From positions 1 through 12,521 of the forward strand of contig WQRM01000028.1 in NCBI GenBank assembly GCA_009786735.1: a stretch of 12,521 nt of DNA, in the 5' to 3' direction. Below the pieces are notes generated by a model, which worked only from the letters and a program-made list of their open reading frames with translations, had not been told where the DNA came from and did not search any database. This DNA comes from Oscillospiraceae bacterium (GTDB lineage: Bacteria > Bacillota > Clostridia > Oscillospirales > Acutalibacteraceae). Within the stretch, counting starts at the first letter, position 1, and each line of letters starts with the position of its first letter. A program made the translations under genes and the position numbers. Below, one piece after another: positions 7,726 through 12,521 of the stretch.

Positions 7726-8068
7726 AAGCACGGTGTAAATTGATGAGGCAATGGTATTGGTGTGTTTGCGGGTTTCGGGCGGCGGGTAGCCAAACGCAGC
7801 AGCAAAATCCGCACCCCCAGTCGCCGCACCAACGTCGTGCGATGTGCCGGTTTCGTTCGCGGCGACAGCCCCCGCGCCTGCGCGAGGGCCGCTCAGGAAA
7901 CGGTTTTCTTCGACTATCATCAAGCCCCTACATGCTGACGATAGCTATGTTGACGATTTGAAGACACTACCCCAGTCGCCGCGCCCGCACGACATAGCAA
8001 CACAAAGATTTTAACAGCAATTCATGACACGGTTGTGCTTTTAGCACGTAGAGAAAGTGGGGAAAACA
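7726..8068. other. Gap of 343 bp without a convincing gene
   Basis: No convincing promoter or coding sequence was seen. The gap holds a palindromic repeat remnant (annotated separately), a second copy of one arm at 7970-7982, and a small hairpin GTGCT-TTT-AGCAC at 8035-8047, about 20 nt before the next start codon. Short open frames on both strands here have no ribosome binding site and a Gln/Arg/Ser-rich, unstructured composition, so I treat them as spurious. Confidence 0.6.
7815..7889. repeat. Palindromic repeat element, two stem-loops
   Basis: Stem 1 pairs GTCGCCGC (7820-7827) with GCGGCGAC (7859-7866) around a 31-nt loop. Stem 2 pairs GCCCCCGCG (7868-7876) with CGCGAGGGC (7881-7889) around CCTG with one mismatch; it lacks a T-run, so it is not a good terminator. 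The arm CCCCAGTCGCCGC (7815-7827) recurs exactly at 7970-7982, and GTCGTGCG (7834-7841) recurs inverted at 7986-7993. From memory, AGTCGCC...GGCGACAGC followed by a C/G-rich hairpin is a common short repeat type in Clostridia genomes, so this is probably a decayed or nested copy. Confidence 0.55.
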
Positions 8069-8869
8069 ATGGACGCAAGAGTATTTTTGGTCGTTGGCTT
8101 GTTTATGTTCGCGTGTGTGGCGATGATGGTGTTTAACTTCATCATCATTCGTCGCATTCGGGAAAAAAACACGTTTTCGGCAGGCAGACACAAAACATGG
8201 TGGCATATTCTGGCTTGGCAGGCGCTGACGGCGACTGACAAAAAGCCGCCCTGCCCGCGCAAACATAACAAGTTTTTGCTCAAAAAATTGGGTGACGCAG
8301 AACAGCTTGTGGCCTATGGACATGCGCTGAAACAACTCAAGGATGAGCATCCCAGTGCGTATTTGGAGTACATGCAGCACAGGCATGAGGTGTTCCACCA
8401 GCTGGGGCAAGCCTATGCGCGCAAAGCCTGCGTGGAACGCGCGTGCTTTGCCGACTTTGTGTGCGAGTTTCCGCAGGTGACAGACGGGGTGTATGAAACC
8501 CTCGTGAGCACGCTGGTGAGGTACATCAACGACGAGAATGTGCACTGCCGCACCAACGCCCTGCGCGCGCTAAGCAGCGTGGGCAACGTGCAAGGGGTGG
8601 CCAACGCGCTGCTGTTGATTAACGACAAAACGTTGTTTGTGCACCATCAGCTGCTGACGGACGCACTGCTGAACTTCAGCGGCAACAAAGAGGCGCTGAG
8701 CGAACAGCTGTGGCGCGAAAACTGGCGCTGGAACGACAACGTGCGGGCGTGCGTGAAGCAATTCATGGCGGTTGCGTCAACAACAACACGCAGCAAACCG
8801 GTGCCGCAAGGGGCAAGTGCGGCGCAGGGGGAAGCAGCCAAGCGCAAGGCGAAGCAAAAAATTGCCTAG
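8069..8869 (+). CDS. Membrane-anchored HEAT-like helical repeat protein
   Basis: This 266-residue protein has one N-terminal membrane segment (about 5-27) followed by RRIREK, which by the positive-inside rule puts the rest in the cytoplasm. Residues about 70-240 are almost entirely amphipathic helices. The stretch around 152-182 (LVRYINDENVHCRTNALRAL) resembles a HEAT unit, with further weaker units after it. The last about 25 residues are a disordered basic tail rich in Ala, Gln and Lys. The ATG at 8069 is preceded by a GGGG-type weak ribosome binding site; a GTG at 8057 is an alternative start. It ends 32 bp before the glycosyltransferase, so they are almost certainly cotranscribed. Helical-repeat membrane proteins beside processive GT2 enzymes suggest an assembly or regulatory partner; this is inference, and the family is not recognised by name. 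Confidence 0.75.
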   Translation: MDARVFLVVGLFMFACVAMMVFNFIIIRRIREKNTFSAGRHKTWWHILAWQALTATDKKPPCPRKHNKFLLKKLGDAEQLVAYGHALKQLKDEHPSAYLEYMQHRHEVFHQLGQAYARKACVERACFADFVCEFPQVTDGVYETLVSTLVRYINDENVHCRTNALRALSSVGNVQGVANALLLINDKTLFVHHQLLTDALLNFSGNKEALSEQLWRENWRWNDNVRACVKQFMAVASTTTRSKPVPQGASAAQGEAAKRKAKQKIA

Positions 8870-8901
8870 GTGGCAGACAAAAAAGGGGAACGGTGAGAAG
8901 T

Positions 8902-10296
8902 ATGGCATGGGTGAGAGAAGGCCTGTATTTTGTTGGCGTGTTTTATATGATTTATTTGGTGCTGTTTGCGACGTTCGCGCTGCTTTCGGTTGCGGTGGGG
9001 GCATACAAGTTGTATGCCAATGACCGCATGAATCGGCTGAAAAACAAGTTTAGTTGCAATGACCTGCCGGTTTCTATTTTGGTTCCGGCATACAATGAGG
9101 CGGTGACGATTGTGGACAGCGTGAAGTCGCTGCTGGCGCTTGATTACTGCAACTATGAAATCATTGTGGTGGACGACGGCTCGGACGATGGCACCGCGCA
9201 AACCCTCATTGACGCATTTGACTTGCTGCCGGTGTATCGCGAGATTGAGTTTGTGCTTGCGTGCCGCCCGCAAGAGGCGGTGTTTGACAATGTGGTGCAG
9301 GGGGTGCAAGTGACGCTGGTGCGCAAGCAAAACGGCGGCAAAGGTGATGCGCTGAACATGGGCATCAACCTTTGCAGGCATGCGTATTTCATTGGCGTGG
9401 ATGCGGACTCGAAGCTGCAAGCGAATGCGCTGACGGAAATTGTGCGCCCGGTGCTGGAAGACGACAGCGTGGTGGCCGCAGGCGGGATGGTGCTGGTGGC
9501 ACAATGTGTGAATGACAGCGAAGAAGAAGGCGACGAGATGCAGGCGGACTATCGGTTTCCGCCAAACCTGCTGGTGAGCTTGCAGGCGCTTGAGTATAAC
9601 CGCTCGTTTTTGGCCAGCCGCATTCTGATGGACACCTTCAACGGCAACTTGATTATTTCCGGGGCGTTTGGGCTGTTTAAGAAGTCAACGGTGGTCAACG
9701 CCGGGGGCTATTGCACGGACACGCTGGGGGAAGACATGGAACTTGTGCTGAAACTGCATGGCTACTGCCGCAATAACGACATTAAGTATCGCATGCGCTA
9801 TCAACCCAGCGCCATTTGCTTGACGCAAGCGCCCACCACCATGCGCGATCTGCGTGGGCAGCGCCGCCGATGGCACTTGGGTTTGCTGCAAAGCATGTTT
9901 TCGCACCGGCGGATGCTGTTTAACAAAAAGTTTGGGCTGGTGGGCTTTTTCTCCTACCTGTACTATTTTTCGTATGAGCTGCTTGCGCCGTTCGTTGAGC
10001 TGTTTGGGCTGGTGACGATTTTGCTGGCGTTTTTTGCGGGGATGTTGAACATGGGCTATATGCTTGCGTTTTTTGTGCTGTATGGGATATATGGCTCGTT
10101 GATTAGTCTCACGGCGTTTTCGCAGCACATCTATGCCCAAAATATACGCGTGAAGCCCATGGAGATGCTCAAGGCGCTGCTGCTGTGTGTGCTGGAGTTT
10201 GGGTTCTTTCGCTATGTGCTGGTGGTGGTGCGGATTCTGGCGGTGTTTGGCTATGGCAAAAACAAGGGCACGTGGGGCAAAATCAAGCGCGTGTAG
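8902..10296 (+). CDS. Processive family 2 glycosyltransferase (PgaC/BcsA/HasA-like)
   Basis: This 464-residue membrane enzyme should polymerise a UDP-sugar into an exopolysaccharide and extrude it. One N-terminal membrane span lies at about 8-33. The cytosolic GT-A domain shows ILVPAYNE (59-66), VVDDGS (89-94; D91/D92), GVDADS (165-170; DxD), GED (276-278; the general base Asp in the TED position), and QRRRW (320-324), the signature of processive synthases that follows the base. Four or so membrane segments follow (about 343-405 and 425-450), and the protein ends in a basic GTWGKIKR tail typical of the family. The start is uncertain: ATG 8902 has GGTGA 5 nt upstream; an in-frame GTG at 8893 sits close to AGGGG (8884-8888). 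The sugar cannot be told from sequence; GlcNAc, glucose and hyaluronan-type products are all possible. A terminator follows directly. Confidence 0.94.
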   Translation: MAWVREGLYFVGVFYMIYLVLFATFALLSVAVGAYKLYANDRMNRLKNKFSCNDLPVSILVPAYNEAVTIVDSVKSLLALDYCNYEIIVVDDGSDDGTAQTLIDAFDLLPVYREIEFVLACRPQEAVFDNVVQGVQVTLVRKQNGGKGDALNMGINLCRHAYFIGVDADSKLQANALTEIVRPVLEDDSVVAAGGMVLVAQCVNDSEEEGDEMQADYRFPPNLLVSLQALEYNRSFLASRILMDTFNGNLIISGAFGLFKKSTVVNAGGYCTDTLGEDMELVLKLHGYCRNNDIKYRMRYQPSAICLTQAPTTMRDLRGQRRRWHLGLLQSMFSHRRMLFNKKFGLVGFFSYLYYFSYELLAPFVELFGLVTILLAFFAGMLNMGYMLAFFVLYGIYGSLISLTAFSQHIYAQNIRVKPMEMLKALLLCVLEFGFFRYVLVVVRILAVFGYGKNKGTWGKIKRV

Positions 10297-10307
10297 TTGC
10301 GAATTAT

Positions 10308-10348
10308 AAAAAACACCCCCAAGCGGATGGCTTGGGGGTTGCGGTTTT
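10308..10348. terminator. Bidirectional intrinsic terminator
   Basis: CCCCCAAGC (10316-10324) and GCTTGGGGG (10330-10338) form a perfect 9-bp stem with a 5-nt loop. For the minus strand the stem is followed almost at once by a six-T run (A-run 10308-10313 on the plus strand), a strong terminator for the acetyltransferase gene. For the plus strand the T-run (10345-10348) lies 6 nt after the stem, giving a weaker terminator for the glycosyltransferase operon. Confidence 0.92.
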
Positions 10349-10853
10349 ATTTGCGGATTAATTCGTAATCAATGGACAATTGCAGTTGCCCCTGCTGGTT
10401 TTTCCAGCTGTTCTCGCGCACGCCGACGCGCTCAAAGCCGACTTTTTCGTAAACGTGTTGGGCGCGCTTGTTGTTCGCGTTGGTGTCCAGCACGATTTTC
10501 TCAAAGCCATGCCGGCTGAATAGCTCGCGGACAAACATGCGCAATAGCGTTGTGCCATAGCCATTGTTTTGCTGTGTTGCATCGCAAATTTTGATGCCGA
10601 TTTCGGCAACGTTTTCGCCCTTGGTGCGGTAGTTCATTTCGCCGATGGGCGTGCCGTGCAACTCGATGATACAGCGGCGGTTTTCGTCGTTGTCGCCCGC
10701 GAGGCTTGCGGCGATTTTCTGCGCCGTTGTGCCAAGCCCGTTGGGAAAGCCCGCGTGCGCCATCACTGCGCCATCGTTCCACCACGCGCATAGCTACTGC
10801 GCGTCATCGGCGGTTGCGTTGCGAATGGTTAGGTTGTCTTGCGTCACAAACAT
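10347..10853 (-). pseudogene. GNAT acetyltransferase interrupted by TAG at codon 20
   Basis: From the ATG at 10853 (AGGAGG at 10858-10863) a single frame encodes a 168-residue GNAT-fold N-acetyltransferase: beta1 LTIRNATADDA, then LCAWWNDG, GFPNGLG, IGEMNYR, the acetyl-CoA loop QQNNGYGTTLL, and the RAQHVYEKVGF motif at the C-terminal end. Codon 20 (10794-10796) is TAG, so the frame is broken between DDAQ and LCAWW. A CAG-to-TAG (Gln to stop) change is the simplest explanation, since everything downstream is intact. Reinitiation at GTG 10766 would give 139 residues lacking beta1 and helix 1. The acceptor substrate is unknown. The gene has its own promoter, a leader ORF and an RNA element, listed separately. 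A sequencing error or a recent inactivation both fit. Confidence 0.85.
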
Positions 10854-10857
10854 GGTT

Positions 10858-10899
10858 CCTCCTGTGGCAGGAGGGCGCTAAAGTATAGTCACCCTCCTG
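10858..10899 (-). promoter_or_regulatory. Three-arm RNA element sequestering the acetyltransferase ribosome binding site
   Basis: In the minus-strand RNA, arm 1 is CAGGAGGG (10892-10899), arm 2 is CCCTCCTG (10868-10875) and arm 3 is CAGGAGG (10858-10864), which contains the GNAT ribosome binding site. Arm 2 pairs perfectly with arm 1 (8 bp, 16-nt loop) or with arm 3 (7 bp, 3-nt loop CCA), but not both. Arm 1 lies inside the leader ORF, whose stop codon ends 2 nt before arm 2. The two exclusive folds resemble erm/cat-type translational attenuators. The pairings are seen directly; the regulation is inferred. Confidence 0.6.
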
Positions 10900-10928
10900 T
10901 GATTGGGGTAGACGAGTGTGTGTTTCAT
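10878..10928 (-). CDS. Leader peptide ORF, 16 residues, upstream of the acetyltransferase
   Basis: An ATG at 10928 (minus) opens a 17-codon frame encoding MKHTLVYPNHRRVTIL and ending in TAG at 10878-10880. AAAGGAG (10937-10943) lies 8 nt upstream, an ideal site, and the ORF is the first one in the transcript about 25 nt after the predicted start. Codons 11-12 are tandem AGG AGG, rare next to the CGC/CGT used for Arg in the neighbouring genes, and they fall exactly in arm 1 of the RNA element. The next start codon (10853) is 24 nt after the stop. The peptide probably has no function of its own beyond controlling ribosome position. I do not recognise its sequence. Confidence 0.6.
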   Translation of the reverse strand: MKHTLVYPNHRRVTIL

Positions 10929-10960
10929 GATTATCGCTCCTTTCGCTTATTTTCAGTTGT

Positions 10961-10989
10961 ATCATACCACGCTTTCACAGAATTGTCAA
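10961..10989 (-). promoter_or_regulatory. Sigma-A promoter of leader ORF and acetyltransferase
   Basis: On the minus strand, a consensus TTGACA (10984-10989) and TATGAT (10961-10966, one mismatch) stand 17 bp apart. Transcription should begin near 10954, giving about 100 nt of leader RNA before the acetyltransferase ATG. Confidence 0.9.
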
Positions 10990-11007
10990 GAATTTTCACC
11001 CCTACCC

Positions 11008-11036
11008 TTGCAATCGCCCGCGAAATCCTGTATAAT
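11008..11036 (+). promoter_or_regulatory. Sigma-A promoter of the LCAT-like hydrolase gene
   Basis: TTGCAA (11008-11013, 4 of 6) and TATAAT (11031-11036) are 17 bp apart. The expected start near 11043 leaves about 27 nt of leader. The -35 box is 18 bp from that of the divergent acetyltransferase promoter, so the two could compete for polymerase. Confidence 0.87.
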
Positions 11037-11069
11037 ATAGATTGAAGGACGATGCGAAGGAGAATTACG

Positions 11070-12416
11070 ATGCTGAAACGTGTTTGTTGCCTGATTGCCT
11101 GTGTGGCGCTGCTGGGGGCGGCGCTGGTTGTTCCGAGCCAAGCGGCCACGCCGCGCTGCGATTGCGACACCGTGCTGCAAGTTTGGGTGGACGGCTGGGG
11201 TCAAACGCTGTTCTTTGATGAGGGCACGCCCAACCAACGCGCGCAAGGACCAATGCGGCTCAATCGCATTGTGCGCAGCTTGCCGGGGCTTGCTTGGGGC
11301 GCGACCCGCACGGCGCTAAGCGTGAACCCGTTTCGTGAGCCGTTCATCAACTTTGAACCCCTCGCACGCGGATTTGCGCGCACGGCCGAGAATATTCTGG
11401 GGCATTTGCAGATTGATGAGCAGGGCAACAGTGTGTATCCGCTGACGAGCACGTGGTATATCGCCGACCAGTGCCACATGGAGCACCCGCAGTTTTGGTT
11501 TATCTATGACTTTCGCCAGTGCCCCTTCGAGAGCGCACGGCAGCTCAATGATTTCATCGAGGCGCTGCTGGCGCACACCGGCCACCGGACAGTCGCGCTG
11601 ACCAGCCACAGCCAAGGCGGCATCATCGCCATGACGTATCTTGCGATGTTTGGCTCGCGGCGGCTGGACACATTCATTTTGGCGAACAGCGCGTTCCAAG
11701 GGGTGGACTTGGTTGGGCGGCTGTTTACGCGGCAATTTGGCATTGATCGCCACAGCGCGGCGGCGTTCATGGGCATTAACCCGCGCTGGACTCGCTTTTT
11801 GCCGAACTTGGGCAATGCTGTCTATGTGGGCATGTTTGACTACTTGATGGACTTGTATATCATTCCGCAGCTTGCGACGATGCCGATTGTGTGGGCGTTT
11901 TTGCCGACGGATTACTTCAACGAGGCGGTGCGCTTGTGGGGCGATGATCCGCGGCTGCAACATGTGCTGCAGGGTGCGCGGCGGTATCACCGCGAGGTGC
12001 TCGGCCGCAGCGAACAACTGCTGCGCCAGGCGATGCGCAATGGCACGCATGTGGCGATTTTGGCGAGCTATAACAACGCACCCATCCCGGTGTCACGCGG
12101 GGTGCAATACCAAAGCGACAGGCTCATTGGCACTGCCCGCATGAGCGGCGGCGCAAGGGTTGCGCCGTTCGGCGAAGTGCTGCCTGCGGGCAGCGGTCGC
12201 CACCGCAGCCCCGACGGCATCATTGATGCGTCCACCGCGATGCTGCCGAATCACACGTGGTTTGTGCGCGACAATTGGCACTGCGCCAATGTGATGTATG
12301 ACCTGCGCATGTGGATTATCCACAGCAACACGCAGCCCACCGTGTGGCAGCACGCGGACTTCCCGCAGTTTTTGCAGCACCCGGGCAATGGCGGGCAGGC
12401 GGTGCCGTTGGGGTGA
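11070..12416 (+). CDS. Secreted LCAT-like alpha/beta hydrolase (lipase/acyltransferase fold)
   Basis: This 448-residue protein starts at ATG 11070, chosen because AAGGAG (11057-11062) sits 7 nt upstream; an in-frame ATG at 11052 lacks a usable site. A classic signal peptide (KR, hydrophobic core, then about VPSQAATP) ends near residue 26, so it is exported. The order FEPLARGF, WFIYDFR, a helix DFIEALLAHTGHR and then TVALTSHSQGGIIAMTYL is that of lecithin:cholesterol acyltransferase-type hydrolases. S181 is the nucleophile in SHSQGG, where the first Gly of GxSxG is Ser. The likely acid is D382 or D386 (PDGIIDAST) and the base H395 (LPNHTWF). It probably cleaves a lipid or other ester outside the membrane; the substrate is unknown. 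Cysteines in the mature part (C30, C32, C135, C151) may form disulfides. It is monocistronic with its own promoter. Confidence 0.83.
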   Translation: MLKRVCCLIACVALLGAALVVPSQAATPRCDCDTVLQVWVDGWGQTLFFDEGTPNQRAQGPMRLNRIVRSLPGLAWGATRTALSVNPFREPFINFEPLARGFARTAENILGHLQIDEQGNSVYPLTSTWYIADQCHMEHPQFWFIYDFRQCPFESARQLNDFIEALLAHTGHRTVALTSHSQGGIIAMTYLAMFGSRRLDTFILANSAFQGVDLVGRLFTRQFGIDRHSAAAFMGINPRWTRFLPNLGNAVYVGMFDYLMDLYIIPQLATMPIVWAFLPTDYFNEAVRLWGDDPRLQHVLQGARRYHREVLGRSEQLLRQAMRNGTHVAILASYNNAPIPVSRGVQYQSDRLIGTARMSGGARVAPFGEVLPAGSGRHRSPDGIIDASTAMLPNHTWFVRDNWHCANVMYDLRMWIIHSNTQPTVWQHADFPQFLQHPGNGGQAVPLG

Positions 12417-12417
12417 C

Positions 12418-12491
12418 CCCCACCGTCGCGCTGCGCGCGCCACCTCCCCCAAGGGGGAGGCACAAAGCCCCTGCGCTGTTTTTACGCAGAG
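12418..12491. repeat. GC-rich palindromic repeat after the hydrolase gene
   Basis: CCTCCCCC (12443-12450) and GGGGGAGG (12453-12460) form an 8-bp palindrome, preceded by the CGTCGCGCTGCGCGCG stretch. A second weaker hairpin pairs CTGCG (12471-12475) with CGCAG (12485-12489) around a T-rich loop. From memory, CCACCTCCCC...GGGGAGGC preceded by a GTCGCGC motif is a dispersed repeat type in Clostridia. It may also stop transcription of the hydrolase gene, but no proper T-run follows the first stem. Nothing else is seen to the end of the window. Confidence 0.55.
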
Positions 12492-12521
12492 GTTTGTCAA
12501 TTTTCAAAACATCGTTCTAAA

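Noticed and set aside
7642..7961. Short open frames on both strands in the gap after the GH-like gene
   Set aside because: They overlap palindromic repeat DNA, lack ribosome binding sites and give low-complexity sequences.
10794..10796. TAG as a recoded sense codon (alternative genetic code)
   Set aside because: Four neighbouring genes and the leader ORF end naturally at TAG, and no other gene in the window has an internal TAG.

Overview
The window looks like chromosomal DNA from an uncultured member of the Clostridia (Bacillota). The signs are consensus sigma-A promoters (TTGACA, 17 bp, TATAAT) in otherwise GC-rich DNA, strong AGGAGG ribosome binding sites, and a set of protein families common in anaerobic Firmicutes. 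This placement is inferred, because no taxonomic marker other than alaS is present. No tRNA, rRNA, CRISPR, phage or insertion-sequence gene was found.

Layout. Positions 1-2228 (minus) hold nearly all of alaS, cut by the left edge. A 300-bp divergent intergenic region carries a promoter for alaS and one for a long plus-strand gene series. That series is a VTC-domain polyphosphate polymerase-like protein (2529-3227), a DUF4956 membrane protein (3286-3963), a membrane-anchored CotH-family kinase (3966-5528), a secreted glycoside-hydrolase-like protein with a beta-sandwich tail (5641-7725), a 343-bp gap with palindromic repeat remnants, a membrane-anchored helical-repeat (HEAT-like) protein (8069-8869), and a processive family 2 glycosyltransferase (8902-10296). 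It ends at a bidirectional terminator. The genes together suggest a cell-envelope machine: an intracellular polyphosphate-type polymerase with its membrane partner, an extracellular kinase, and a polysaccharide synthase with a partner protein and a sugar-active or sugar-binding secreted protein. The joint function is inference.

Beyond the terminator, a GNAT acetyltransferase gene runs on the minus strand (10347-10853). It is interrupted by an in-frame TAG at codon 20. It is preceded by its own promoter, a 16-codon leader ORF with an excellent ribosome binding site, and a three-arm RNA element in which the middle arm can pair either with the end of the leader ORF or with the ribosome binding site of the acetyltransferase. 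This is the architecture of translational attenuation. Divergently, a strong promoter drives a secreted LCAT-like alpha/beta hydrolase (11070-12416), followed by a palindromic repeat to the end of the window.

The most notable points are (1) an alanyl-tRNA synthetase lacking the glycine-rich beta-barrel half of its editing domain while keeping the zinc-site half, (2) the leader peptide/RNA switch in front of the acetyltransferase, and (3) the six-gene polymer/kinase/glycan cluster, in which the glycoside-hydrolase-like protein appears to have lost its nucleophile.
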